This document shows positions 24,901 through 33,851 of a DNA stretch of 34,190 nucleotides, one piece after another (within the stretch, counting starts at the first letter, position 1; every line of letters begins with the position of its first letter). A program made the translations under genes and the position numbers. This DNA is from Bacteroidota bacterium (lineage in GTDB: Bacteria; Bacteroidota; Bacteroidia; Bacteroidales; Prolixibacteraceae): positions 1 to 34,190 of the forward strand of contig JAEYXH010000013.1 of NCBI GenBank assembly GCA_023428545.1, read 5' to 3'. The notes under the pieces are model-generated. The model worked only from the letters and a program-made list of their open reading frames with translations, was not told the DNA's origin and made no database searches.

Positions 24901-25986
24901 ATGGGAGAACTGAGATTAATGAAAGGCAATGAGGTATTGGCCGAGGCTGCCATCCGATGTGGATGTGATGGTTACTTTGGATATCCGATTACCCCGCAGT
25001 CAGAAGTAATGGAAACTTTAATGGAGCAACGGCCATGGGAAACTACTGGTATGGTAGTATTGCAGGCAGAAAGTGAGGTTGCCTCGATTAATATGGTGTA
25101 TGGTGCTGCCGCTGCCGGTAAAAAAGCAATGACATCATCCTCAAGTCCGGGGATTAGCCTGATGGCGGAAGGTATTTCATATATCGCCGGCGCCGAACTT
25201 CCCTGCTTAATTGTAAACGTACAGCGCGGGGGGCCTGGACTGGGAACAATTCAACCATCGCAGGCTGATTATTTCCAGGCTGTCAAAGGTGGAGGCCATG
25301 GCGACTACCGGTTGATTACGCTGGCTCCTGCATCTGTGCAGGAAATGCACGACTTTGTAAAATTGGCCTTTGACCTGGCATTCAAATATAGGAATCCTGC
25401 TATGATTCTAACTGATGGTGCCTTAGGTCAAATGATGGAGAAAGTAGAACTTGCCGATTACACGCCCAGGAGAACAAAGGAAGAAATCCTCGACCAATGT
25501 GGCTCCTGGGCTACTACAGGCAAGACACCTGGCCGGGAAAAACATGTAATAACTTCCCTGGAGATGGATTCTCACAAGATGGAGCAGAATAACCTTCGTT
25601 TTCAGGAAAAATTCAAGGAAATTGAGGCCAACGAGGTGCGCTATGAAGCCATTAGGTGTGAGGATGCGGAATTGATCCTTGTGGCATTCGGTACATCCTC
25701 AAGGATTTGTCAGAAAGCCATTGAACTTGCCCGCGATAAAGGTATTAAGGTTGGATTGATCCGCCCAATTTCCCTTTATCCCTTCCCCTCTGGTGTTATT
25801 GCAGAACTGGCTCCAAAAGTTAAGGGGTTCCTCTCGGTTGAGATGAGTGCAGGACAAATGGTGGAGGATATTAAACTGGCTGTATACGACGCACATTGTA
25901 CCACTCCTGTTAAGCATTTTGGCCGTATGGGAGGGATTCTCCCTTCACCCAATGAGGTTGTGGAAGCTTTGGAAAATAAATTCTAA
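24901..25986 (+). CDS. vorB: 2-oxoacid:ferredoxin oxidoreductase alpha subunit (VorB/KorA type)
   Basis: A 361-residue alpha subunit holding the pyrimidine-binding and transketolase-C-like domains. The YPITPQSEVME motif (residues 28-38) is typical. The segment RGGPGLGTIQPSQADYFQAVKGGG around residue 110-135 resembles the branched-chain (Vor) subunits more than 2-oxoglutarate (Kor) ones. Together with the beta and gamma subunits it oxidatively decarboxylates a 2-oxoacid to acyl-CoA + CO2 + reduced ferredoxin, or does the reverse. The exact substrate is not proven. Confidence 0.9.
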   Translation: MGELRLMKGNEVLAEAAIRCGCDGYFGYPITPQSEVMETLMEQRPWETTGMVVLQAESEVASINMVYGAAAAGKKAMTSSSSPGISLMAEGISYIAGAELPCLIVNVQRGGPGLGTIQPSQADYFQAVKGGGHGDYRLITLAPASVQEMHDFVKLAFDLAFKYRNPAMILTDGALGQMMEKVELADYTPRRTKEEILDQCGSWATTGKTPGREKHVITSLEMDSHKMEQNNLRFQEKFKEIEANEVRYEAIRCEDAELILVAFGTSSRICQKAIELARDKGIKVGLIRPISLYPFPSGVIAELAPKVKGFLSVEMSAGQMVEDIKLAVYDAHCTTPVKHFGRMGGILPSPNEVVEALENKF

Positions 25987-26000
25987 AACCAAGAAGAAAT

Positions 26001-26789
26001 ATGGATATTAATGATATAATCAAACCAGAAAATCTGGTTTACGATAAATCCGAACTTCAAGTTGATACAATAATGCACTATTGCCCTGGCTGTAGTCATG
26101 GAGTTGTACATAAGTTGGTTGCTGAAATCATTGAAGAATTAGGTATACAGGAAGATACGATTGGGGTGTCACCTGTGGGATGTGCTGTTTTTGCCTACAA
26201 CTATATCGATATCGACTGGCAACAGGCCGCACATGGCAGGGCACCTGCCGTGGCGACCGGTATAGCCCGGACTAATCCTGACAAGATCGTATTTACTTAT
26301 CAGGGAGATGGTGACCTTGCCTCTATTGGAGCTGGTGAAATCCTGCATGCATGTAACCGTGGGGAAAATATTGTTGTCATCTTTATTAATAACGCCATTT
26401 ACGGGATGACCGGAGGACAAATGGCTCCTACCACCCTAATAGGTCAGCCCACTTCAACTTCTCCCATGGGAAGGGATGTTGCTCTGAACGGTTACCCAAT
26501 GAAAATGACTGAAATTATTGCCACCCTTCCGGGAACCTGTTATGTTACCAGACAATCGGTGCATACAGCCGCTACCGTAAGGAAGTGTAAAAAGGCCATA
26601 AAAAAGGCTTTTCAAAATGTGATGGCTAAGAAAGGCACTTCCTTTGTCGAGGTTGTATCAACCTGTAATTCAGGTTGGAAAATGACTCCGGTGGGTGCAA
26701 ATACCTGGATGGAGGAGAATATGTTTCCCGAGTATGTTCCGGGAGACTTGAAAGATAATGATATTCAAAAACCTGCCATAGGCAACTAA
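26001..26789 (+). CDS. vorA: 2-oxoacid:ferredoxin oxidoreductase beta subunit (TPP-binding)
   Basis: A 262-residue TPP-binding subunit. The TPP/Mg motif is GDGD (102-105) followed by Asn130-Asn131 in IFINNAIYGMTGGQ. HYCPGCSHG near the N-terminus supplies the conserved CxxC-H element. The AFAYNYIDID-like segment and the PTTLIGQPTSTSP stretch are standard for the family. It lies 14 bases after the alpha subunit and 11 before the gamma subunit. Confidence 0.92.
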   Translation: MDINDIIKPENLVYDKSELQVDTIMHYCPGCSHGVVHKLVAEIIEELGIQEDTIGVSPVGCAVFAYNYIDIDWQQAAHGRAPAVATGIARTNPDKIVFTYQGDGDLASIGAGEILHACNRGENIVVIFINNAIYGMTGGQMAPTTLIGQPTSTSPMGRDVALNGYPMKMTEIIATLPGTCYVTRQSVHTAATVRKCKKAIKKAFQNVMAKKGTSFVEVVSTCNSGWKMTPVGANTWMEENMFPEYVPGDLKDNDIQKPAIGN

Positions 26790-26800
26790 AGACTGAAAAT

Positions 26801-27346
26801 ATGACTGAAGAATTAATAATAGCCGGATTTGGTGGTCAGGGCGTATTGTCAATGGGGAAAATTCTTGCCTATTCAGGTATCATGGATAACAAGGAGGTTA
26901 CCTGGTTCCCATCTTATGGCCCCGAAATGAGGGGAGGAACTGCTAATGTTACCGTGATCGTGAGTGACAATCGTATCAGTTCTCCTGTACTTCATGAATA
27001 TGATACTGCCATCATTCTGAATCAGCAGTCGATGGATAAGTTTGAGAAAAGTGTAAAGCCAGGTGGAGTTTTACTCTACGACCCCAACGGAATTATCCAC
27101 CCTCCAACCCGAACAGACATTCAGGTTTATAAGGTAGAAGGAACCGTGACAGCGGTTGAAATGGGGAATCCAAGGGTGTTCAACATGATAATTGTCGGCG
27201 GTTACTTGAAAGTACGTCCAATCGTAAGTCTTGAGCATGTGGAAAAGGGGCTTGAAAAGTCACTTCCATCAAGATACCATAACCTTATTCCACTGAACCT
27301 GGAAGCCATCCGAAAAGGTCAGGAAATAGTTGCGAAAGTTAACTAA
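26801..27346 (+). CDS. vorC: 2-oxoacid:ferredoxin oxidoreductase gamma subunit
   Basis: A 181-residue gamma subunit, last gene of the cluster. The N-terminal GFGGQGVLSMGKIL motif (residues 9-22) and SYGPEMRGGTANV are diagnostic of the POR gamma family. It completes the active enzyme with alpha, beta and delta. A strong terminator follows. Confidence 0.91.
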   Translation: MTEELIIAGFGGQGVLSMGKILAYSGIMDNKEVTWFPSYGPEMRGGTANVTVIVSDNRISSPVLHEYDTAIILNQQSMDKFEKSVKPGGVLLYDPNGIIHPPTRTDIQVYKVEGTVTAVEMGNPRVFNMIIVGGYLKVRPIVSLEHVEKGLEKSLPSRYHNLIPLNLEAIRKGQEIVAKVN

Positions 27347-27402
27347 TACCACTCCTTGGTTTCTGGATTTAATGACAGGTACACAGAAGCTGGTTATTCA
27401 TT

Positions 27403-27446
27403 GATAAGCCGTGTGGATTCAATATTCCACACGGCTTATTTTTTTT
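27403..27446 (+). terminator. Rho-independent terminator of the oxidoreductase operon
   Basis: ATAAGCCGTGTGGA pairs with TCCACACGGCTTAT across a short loop (27404-27439), with eight T residues next. It ends the vorDBAC unit. Confidence 0.9.
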
Positions 27447-27477
27447 GATCATTTTATAAGGCTATCCCCTATGATTA

Positions 27478-27506
27478 TTGAATGTTCAGTCCTTTTCGTA
27501 TTTTTA
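27478..27506 (+). promoter_or_regulatory. Promoter of the yicC-gmk-nadD operon
   Basis: TTG (27478-27480) lies 18 bases before TATTTTTA (27499-27506), a 7/8 match to the Bacteroidota -7 box. A start of transcription near 27513 would fall just before the yicC ATG at 27524, which excludes the alternative ATG at 27482. Confidence 0.45.
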
Positions 27507-27523
27507 CCCTAAATATCTTCACT

Positions 27524-28399
27524 ATGATCAAGTCCATGACCGGATTCGGTAAATCTGAATTCGAAATAAATAACCGCAAGGTGACCATTGAAATTAAATC
27601 CCTGAATAGTAAGCAGTCGGATATAAATACCAGAATCCCCCAACTATATCGGGAAAAGGAAATTGACATCCGTCGAATGATCAATGATCAATTGGTCAGG
27701 GGGAAGATTGACCTTGCTATCTACGTTGAAAGCCTTGGCGATACAGGTAATGCCGTCATTAATGAAGCAATTGCGAAAAGTTATTTTCGCTCGTTGTCAA
27801 AAATCAGCGATGAACTTGGCGTTCCTGTTAGCGACCGTACCCTCCAGGTTGCGATGCGACTTCCCGATACCGTGAAAGTCCAGTATGAACAGCTTGATGA
27901 ATCTGAATGGGAATTCCTCAAAGAGAATATTTATGCTGCCTTGAAGTTGGTTGACAATTTCAGACAACAGGAAGGATTGGCGCTTGAAAAAGACCTGGTG
28001 GCAAATATTGATATGATATTACGGTTGCTTGATATGGTTGAGCCTTTCGAATCCCAACGGATTGAAAATGTAAAGTCACGTTTGGGTGAGGCATTGTCTG
28101 CCATGCAGCTCAGCGGAACAGTCAATCCTGAACGTTTTGAACAAGAAATGATTTTTTATCTCGAGCGACTTGATTTTAATGAGGAGAAAGTCCGTTTGAC
28201 CAATCACTGCCATTATTTTATGGAAACCATGCAGGAGGCTGATGCCAACGGTAAAAAGCTTGCTTTCATTACGCAGGAGATCGGCCGCGAAATCAATACG
28301 CTGGGTTCTAAGGCAAATGAAAGCAACATCCAAAGAATTGTCGTCCAGATGAAGGACGCCCTTGAAAAGGTCAAGGAACAAGTTTTGAATATACTATAG
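27524..28399 (+). CDS. yicC: YicC family endoribonuclease-like protein
   Basis: A 291-residue YicC/YloC protein. The N-terminus MIKSMTGFGKSE and the SLNSKQSDINTRIP block are family signatures. The C-terminal half, with QEIGREINTLGSKANES and the final EKVKEQVLNIL, is the conserved DUF1732 part. In E. coli and Bacillus the family cuts RNA and affects small-RNA stability. The frame opens at 27482, but 27524 gives the conserved N-terminus. It starts the yicC-gmk-nadD order well known in Bacteroidota. Confidence 0.92.
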   Translation: MIKSMTGFGKSEFEINNRKVTIEIKSLNSKQSDINTRIPQLYREKEIDIRRMINDQLVRGKIDLAIYVESLGDTGNAVINEAIAKSYFRSLSKISDELGVPVSDRTLQVAMRLPDTVKVQYEQLDESEWEFLKENIYAALKLVDNFRQQEGLALEKDLVANIDMILRLLDMVEPFESQRIENVKSRLGEALSAMQLSGTVNPERFEQEMIFYLERLDFNEEKVRLTNHCHYFMETMQEADANGKKLAFITQEIGREINTLGSKANESNIQRIVVQMKDALEKVKEQVLNIL

Positions 28400-28425
28400 T
28401 TACATTAATAAAGAAGTCAAAAGGA

Positions 28426-28995
28426 ATGTCTGCGCCAAAACTGATAATTGTGTCAGCTCCATCGGGGGCCGGGAAGACAACTATTGTACGCCATATCTTA
28501 TCCCTTCCGATTCCTGTGGCTTTCTCGGTCTCGGCAACAAGCAGGTCCCCAAGAAATGGGGAAGTTGACGGTAGGGATTATTATTTCCTTTCACCTGAAG
28601 CATTCAAAAAAAAGGTTGAGGAGAATGAGTTCCTTGAATGGGAGGAGGTTTATCAGGGCATCTGCTACGGGACTCTGAAAAGTGAGGTTGACAGGATATG
28701 GAAAGAAGGGAAAAGTGTGATTTTTGATGTGGATGTCGTTGGTGGACTGAACATTAAAAAGATATATGGAGATAAGGCCCTGGCGATTTTTGTACAGCCA
28801 CCTTCAGTGGAGGCACTGAGATCCCGGCTTAGGGGCAGATCAACCGAAACAGAAGAAAAGATCAATATGCGCATTTCCAAGGCGGAGTATGAGCTTGGGT
28901 TTGCCAATCGTTTTGATATTGTGCTGGTTAATGACCAGCTCGAAATTGCCCTTGACGAAGCAGAGTCAATTGTCAGTGCCTTTTTAAGTCAATGA
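28426..28995 (+). CDS. gmk: Guanylate kinase
   Basis: A 189-residue kinase that phosphorylates GMP to GDP with ATP. The P-loop is APSGAGKT (11-18). The GMP-binding segment has SRSPRNGEVDGRDYYFLS, with GDRDYxF-type residues, and the lid region RGRSTETEEKINMRI is intact. Usual length. Located 26 bases after yicC. Confidence 0.96.
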   Translation: MSAPKLIIVSAPSGAGKTTIVRHILSLPIPVAFSVSATSRSPRNGEVDGRDYYFLSPEAFKKKVEENEFLEWEEVYQGICYGTLKSEVDRIWKEGKSVIFDVDVVGGLNIKKIYGDKALAIFVQPPSVEALRSRLRGRSTETEEKINMRISKAEYELGFANRFDIVLVNDQLEIALDEAESIVSAFLSQ

Positions 28996-29053
28996 TTTAC
29001 GTCACGCATTAAACGCGGAGTTTTAAAAATATAATGGTATAGTCGAAGGAACC

Positions 29054-29674
29054 ATGACAGATCTGCTAAATATACTTTTACCCCCTGGGAGGATCAGCCT
29101 GAAAGTGGGACTATATTTTGGATCCTATAATCCTGTACATATCGGGCACATGGCCATAGCCAACTTTTTTGTCGAATATGGTGGTTTTGATCAATTATGG
29201 TTTGTTGTATCACCCCATAACCCTCACAAAAGTAAGGAGAATTTGCTCAACGATTATGACCGGTTGGAGATGATGCACATTGCCGTGGGCAATGATCATC
29301 GGTTTAGGGTGAGTGATATTGAATTTCGTCTGCCACGTCCTTCATATACCATCGATACCCTGACGTATCTGACAGAGAAATTTCCCGATCATCACTTTTC
29401 GATCATCATGGGATCCGATAACCTGAAGAATTTCCATAAATGGAAAAACCATGAATCCATTCTTGAACATTTTGGGATCAGTGTTTATCCTCGCATTGGT
29501 TACGACCAGGAACTTTTAGCTAATTATCCGTCTATCAGGATTGTTCATGCCCCACAGATGGAAATATCCTCCACTTTTATAAGGGAAGCCATTCGCACTG
29601 GAAAGAACATTTCCCATTTTCTGCCACATGGTGTATGGGAGTATATCGAAAAGATGGGTTTTTATAGGGATTGA
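29054..29674 (+). CDS. nadD: Nicotinate-nucleotide adenylyltransferase
   Basis: A 206-residue nucleotidyltransferase for NAD synthesis (NaMN + ATP to NaAD). The motif GSYNPVHIGH (23-32) is the nucleotide-binding T/HxGH signature. SSTFIREAI near the end is the ISSTxIR motif. Met 29054 leaves 16 residues before the first strand, slightly long; no better start was seen. It is the third gene of the yicC-gmk-nadD operon. Confidence 0.94.
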   Translation: MTDLLNILLPPGRISLKVGLYFGSYNPVHIGHMAIANFFVEYGGFDQLWFVVSPHNPHKSKENLLNDYDRLEMMHIAVGNDHRFRVSDIEFRLPRPSYTIDTLTYLTEKFPDHHFSIIMGSDNLKNFHKWKNHESILEHFGISVYPRIGYDQELLANYPSIRIVHAPQMEISSTFIREAIRTGKNISHFLPHGVWEYIEKMGFYRD

Positions 29675-29788
29675 ATCTTCCCTGTTTCCCTTTATTTGAT
29701 CTTCAGCGGGTTAAACCTGTATAAATTCATGTTTTATTCAAGTGAGAACGCTTACTTTTAAGCAACCTAACCTATAAAACATGAGATT

Positions 29789-30994
29789 ATGGAAGGAATC
29801 TCAGGTAACCGTGGTTCATCTGTCCGGTCCGATTGCTACATCAATATCAAGCTTGGTGATGATGATGGCCTGAAAATTGAACTTGCCGGCAAAACCAAAA
29901 CTTTATTTGGTCGCCAGATCATAAAACTTGTCACAGAAATCCTACTTTTTTTTGATGTCAGGAATGCGCATGTCCAAATCCAAGACTCAGGAGCACTCCC
30001 ATATGTCATAGCAGCCCGAACAGAGGCAGCCCTGAAACAGGTCATGAACTCCCCCAAAGAGTTTCTACTCCCGGAAATTTCAAATGCCAGACGAGAATCT
30101 GCACGGGATTGCCTGCGTCGCTCGAGGTTATATCTTCCCGGTGACCATGCCAAATTAATGATTAATGCCGGGTTGTATCAGTCCGATGGGATCATCCTTG
30201 ACCTGGAAGATTCAGTGGCTCCTGACAAGAAGCATGATGCCCGGTTTCTTGTCAGAAATGCCCTGAGGAATAATGACTTTATGGGTGCAGAGTTGATGGT
30301 CAGGATTAACCAACTTCCCTTGGGGCTTCAGGATCTTGAACTTATTGTCAACCAGCCGCTAAACATCATTCTGATTCCAAAATGCGAGTTAGCTTCCCAA
30401 GTGGTTGCCGTTGACCAGAAAATCAGTGAACTTAAGGGGGATGATACAGGGCAAATTTGGTTAATGCCTATCATTGAAAGTGCTCTAGGGATATTTAATT
30501 CGTATGAAATTGCTTCAGCCTCTCCTAATGTTGTTGCCCTCGCTATCGGGCTTGAGGATTATACAGCCGATATTGGAGCAGAACGCACGAATGAAGGCAT
30601 TGAATCTTTCTTTGCACGCAGTGCGGTTGTCAACTCGGCCCGGGCAGCTGGCATACAGCCTATCGATTCAGTTTTCAGTGATTTTGAGAACATGGAGGCA
30701 TTAAGAAACGTGGCTATGCGTTCTAAATCAATGGGTTTTGCAGGTATGGGTTGTATTCATCCTGCCCAGATAAGAATAATTAATGAATGCTTTCAGCCAT
30801 CATCAAGCGAAATTGAAAAAGCAAAAAGGATTGTGATGGCTTTTGATGAAGCACAACGCAGGGGCACCAACGTAATTTCTCTCGGGTCGAAGATGATCGA
30901 TGCCCCCATAGTCAAAAGAGCACTTAATACCATTGAAATGGCTGTTAGGTGTCAATTGGTCAAACCAAACTGGAAGGAAGATGCGTCACGATGA
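29789..30994 (+). CDS. citDE: Fused citrate lyase gamma (CitD, acyl carrier) and beta (CitE) subunits
   Basis: A 401-residue protein joining two citrate lyase subunits. Residues 1-~95 look like CitD: a short Ser-rich start with SD at 14-15, where the prosthetic-group serine lies in Klebsiella CitD (Ser14), then KTLFGRQI and QDSGALPYVIAARTEA (65-80), the CitD DxGAL motif. Residues ~108-395 are CitE: RSRLYLPGDHAKLM, LDLEDSVAPD (138-147), Arg172, IPKCE, PIIES (228-232) and IGLEDYTADIGAERT. In well-known systems CitD and CitE are separate chains. The beta subunit splits citryl-ACP to oxaloacetate and acetyl-ACP. Start at 29789; it overlaps the citF start. The carrier serine assignment is tentative, and a loss of carrier function is possible. 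Confidence 0.85.
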   Translation: MEGISGNRGSSVRSDCYINIKLGDDDGLKIELAGKTKTLFGRQIIKLVTEILLFFDVRNAHVQIQDSGALPYVIAARTEAALKQVMNSPKEFLLPEISNARRESARDCLRRSRLYLPGDHAKLMINAGLYQSDGIILDLEDSVAPDKKHDARFLVRNALRNNDFMGAELMVRINQLPLGLQDLELIVNQPLNIILIPKCELASQVVAVDQKISELKGDDTGQIWLMPIIESALGIFNSYEIASASPNVVALAIGLEDYTADIGAERTNEGIESFFARSAVVNSARAAGIQPIDSVFSDFENMEALRNVAMRSKSMGFAGMGCIHPAQIRIINECFQPSSSEIEKAKRIVMAFDEAQRRGTNVISLGSKMIDAPIVKRALNTIEMAVRCQLVKPNWKEDASR

Positions 30995-32540
30995 GATGGT
31001 TATAAATGCTGCCGGAAGGTCAGTTCCGAAGGTAATTAACGGGGAGAAAGTTATTCCATACATGGGAGTCGGTAAATATAAGCCAACGGGTAGCAAGCAT
31101 GCTCCACCAATTCCATCATGTGCCGACTATCCAGCCAATGGAAACAAAAGATGCCCATCACTTCGGGATGCCTTGATCAGGTCAGGACTTCGTGATGGCA
31201 TGACCATTTCGACTCATCACCATCTGAGGGATGGTGATTTTATCGCGAACGCAGTCTTTGATATTGCCCACGAGCTTGGAATCAAGGGGCTTCGGTGGTT
31301 TCCTTCTGCTTCTTTCCCATGCAATGCCCATTTGATTCCTTACCTTGAAGATGGTACCATTGACTGGATCGAGGGTAGCATGAATGGCCCCCTTGGTGAA
31401 TTTACTTCAAAAGGCAGGATGAAGAAGACCGCGATTCTCAGATCACATGGAGGTCGGGTTCAGGCCATTCAAGACGGCGAAGTAAAAATTGATATTGCCG
31501 TTATGGCGGCGCCATCGTGCGACGTTTTTGGAAATGCAAATGGTTTGGCTGGTCCGTCGGCAACTGGTGTTCTGGGTTATGCCGAAATGGATGTACAATA
31601 TGCCGAAAAAACCATTTTGGTTACTGATAACCTTGTGCCGTTTCCTTGCCTGCCCATGCAGATTGCTGGAAATTTTGTCGATTTCGTTGTGGTCACCGAA
31701 AAAATTGGTGAAGCCGAAAAAATCATTTCCGGAACCACTCAGATTACCAAAAGTCCCGACCGTCTGGTCATTGCAGAACTGGCGGCACGTTTTTGCGAAG
31801 CAACTGGCATAGTTTACGATGGTTGCGTCATTCAGGCTGGTGCCGGTGGAATTTCACTGGCCATTGCTGATTATATAAAGGCCATCCTGCAAAGGAACCA
31901 ATGGCGTATCCGGGTGGGATTTGGCGGATCAACCCAATACATGACACAAATGCTGGAGACGGGACTAATGGAGTATATTCTTGATGGTCAGGTTTTTGAT
32001 ACCGAGGCAGTCAGGTCTCTGAATGAGAACAGAAACCACCATAGTTTTTCGGTTTTCAACGCTTATAATTACCATTCAAAGGGGAATCTAACCTCCATGA
32101 TTGATGTTGTTACCCTTGGCGCCACGGAAATTGACCTAAACTTCAACGGGAACGTGGTCACACATTCCGATGGGGTTATATTACACGGAATCGGAGGGTG
32201 GCAGAACTGTCTATTCGCAAAAAATACCATTGTGGCATTGCCGCTTTTCCGCAATCGAATACCTGTTATTGTGGATGAAGTGACTACTCTTTGCGGCCCG
32301 GGAGAATTAATAGATGTAATTGTTACCGAAAGGGGAATTGCAATCAATCCCTTAAGGACCGACCTGATTGAAAAGGCAAAGGATTCGGGGCTGCCGTTGA
32401 AGACCATTCATGAATTGAAAGAGGAAGCTGAAGCTATATGCGGTAAGCCGGACAGGCCAAAGTTAACCGATCGCGTGGTGGCCGCTATAAAATGGGTAGA
32501 TGGCACCGTACTTGATATAATCAGGCAAGTGGCTGATTAA
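30981..32540 (+). CDS. citF: Citrate lyase alpha subunit (citrate:acetyl-ACP transferase)
   Basis: About 519 residues. It matches CitF over its full length: SLRDALIRSGLRDGMTISTHHHLRDGDF, SHGGRVQAIQDGE, APSCDVFGNANGLAG, AGAGGISLAIADYIK, and GGWQNCLFAKNTIVALPLFRNRIP, with the C-terminal TDRVVAAIKWVDGTVLDI. The subunit moves the acetyl group of acetyl-ACP to citrate. ATG 30981 overlaps the end of citDE by 14 bases; ATG 30996 is the alternative. The accessory genes citC, citX and citG, needed to activate the carrier, are not in the window. All expected blocks are present. Confidence 0.92.
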   Translation: MRHDEMVINAAGRSVPKVINGEKVIPYMGVGKYKPTGSKHAPPIPSCADYPANGNKRCPSLRDALIRSGLRDGMTISTHHHLRDGDFIANAVFDIAHELGIKGLRWFPSASFPCNAHLIPYLEDGTIDWIEGSMNGPLGEFTSKGRMKKTAILRSHGGRVQAIQDGEVKIDIAVMAAPSCDVFGNANGLAGPSATGVLGYAEMDVQYAEKTILVTDNLVPFPCLPMQIAGNFVDFVVVTEKIGEAEKIISGTTQITKSPDRLVIAELAARFCEATGIVYDGCVIQAGAGGISLAIADYIKAILQRNQWRIRVGFGGSTQYMTQMLETGLMEYILDGQVFDTEAVRSLNENRNHHSFSVFNAYNYHSKGNLTSMIDVVTLGATEIDLNFNGNVVTHSDGVILHGIGGWQNCLFAKNTIVALPLFRNRIPVIVDEVTTLCGPGELIDVIVTERGIAINPLRTDLIEKAKDSGLPLKTIHELKEEAEAICGKPDRPKLTDRVVAAIKWVDGTVLDIIRQVAD

Positions 32541-32621
32541 TTGGATGGGAGCCAATCCATGTTTAAACTGGAAATTAATTAAACTTTCAATCGAAAGGCA
32601 AAACTGTAATTTAAAATACTT

Positions 32622-33818
32622 ATGGGAAAACGTACAATTGTTACCATGCCGGGAGATGGAATAGGCAGGGTAGTGCTTGAGGAAGCTCTCCGGGTTTTGG
32701 AGGCTGCCGGATTTCATGCTGATTATGTAGAAGGTGATATCGGGTGGGAATTTTGGTGCCGCGACGGAGAACCTTTGCCTCAGCGAACGCTCGACTTGCT
32801 GGAAGAGCATAAAATTGGTCTTTTTGGGGCAATCACGTCAAAGCCGAAAGATGCTGCAATGGCTGAACTCTACCAAGACCTTCGCGATAAAGGATTGGTC
32901 TATTCCAGCCCTATAGTTGGGTTACGTCAACATTTTGGGCTGGACATCTGTCTTCGACCATGTAAATCTTATCCCGGGAACCCGCTCAACTTTATTCGCC
33001 GTGGGGCTGATGGTACCATTGAAGAACCTGAAGTGGATGTGGCGATCTTCAGACAAAATACTGAAGGTTTGTATGGGGGCGTTGAATGGACTAACCCTCC
33101 CCAGCAAGTTTATGATGCCTTGATGACACATCCGAAGTTTAAAGCGAATTTCGCATGGTCACCCAAAGAGGAAATCTCTGTATCGACCAGAATTTTTACC
33201 CGAAAAATGACAAGGCGAATATTGGAAGCTGCCTTCAACCATGCTATGAAGAATGGGTACAAATCGGTAACTGTCTGCGAAAAACCCAATGTAATCAGGG
33301 AAACAAGCGGTATGATGTACCGGATGGCAATGGATATGCAAAAGAATGAGTTTCCTCAGATTGAACTCTGGAATACCAACATAGATGCCCAGATGATGTG
33401 GCTTACCAAGAATCCGGAAACCTATGGAGTCATAGTTGCAGGGAATATGTTCGGGGATATTGTTTCAGATGGCTTCGCCGGATTGATAGGTGGTCTTGGA
33501 TTTGCATGCAGTGCACAATATAATCCTGATTCCGGGGTGGCCGTTTTTGAACCAACCCATGGTTCAGCTCCTAAATATGCCGGATATCCTGTATCCATCG
33601 TGAACCCGATAGCCATGATTGAATCAGCCTGTATGATGCTGGAATATATTGAAGAGTTTGACATTGCCCATAGAATCCGCAATGCTGTTGCGACGGTGAT
33701 CGCGGAAGGTAAGGTTCGGACCTACGACATGATGAAGATGACTGGTAGTCCGGATGTCATTGGTAAAGGAGCTGCTTCGACCCGCGATATGGCCAATGCC
33801 ATTATCAGTGAGTTATAA
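32622..33818 (+). CDS. Isocitrate/isopropylmalate dehydrogenase family protein (ICDH-like)
   Basis: A 398-residue beta-decarboxylating dehydrogenase. N-terminal TIVTMPGDGIG is the family motif. The ICDH-like block CLRPCKSYPGNPLN, then IFRQNTEGLYGGVEW (compare E. coli IFRENSED-YAGIEW) support isocitrate. By alignment by eye with E. coli ICDH: Ser113 = Ser96, Arg119 = Arg102, Arg129 = Arg112, but Asn115 = Ile98. In the cofactor pocket APKYAG retains the Lys-Tyr (318-319) of NADP enzymes, whereas NAD enzymes usually differ here. Predicted reaction: isocitrate + NADP to 2-oxoglutarate + CO2, with some doubt on substrate. It follows citF after 81 bases. Confidence 0.85.
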   Translation: MGKRTIVTMPGDGIGRVVLEEALRVLEAAGFHADYVEGDIGWEFWCRDGEPLPQRTLDLLEEHKIGLFGAITSKPKDAAMAELYQDLRDKGLVYSSPIVGLRQHFGLDICLRPCKSYPGNPLNFIRRGADGTIEEPEVDVAIFRQNTEGLYGGVEWTNPPQQVYDALMTHPKFKANFAWSPKEEISVSTRIFTRKMTRRILEAAFNHAMKNGYKSVTVCEKPNVIRETSGMMYRMAMDMQKNEFPQIELWNTNIDAQMMWLTKNPETYGVIVAGNMFGDIVSDGFAGLIGGLGFACSAQYNPDSGVAVFEPTHGSAPKYAGYPVSIVNPIAMIESACMMLEYIEEFDIAHRIRNAVATVIAEGKVRTYDMMKMTGSPDVIGKGAASTRDMANAIISEL

Positions 33819-33851
33819 TTGAGGACAGATTATTAATATCATCAGGTTGAC

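Noticed and set aside
27482..27523. Upstream ATG for yicC
   Set aside because: The family N-terminus MIKSMTGFG begins at 27524 and the promoter -7 box at 27499-27506 lies between the two starts.
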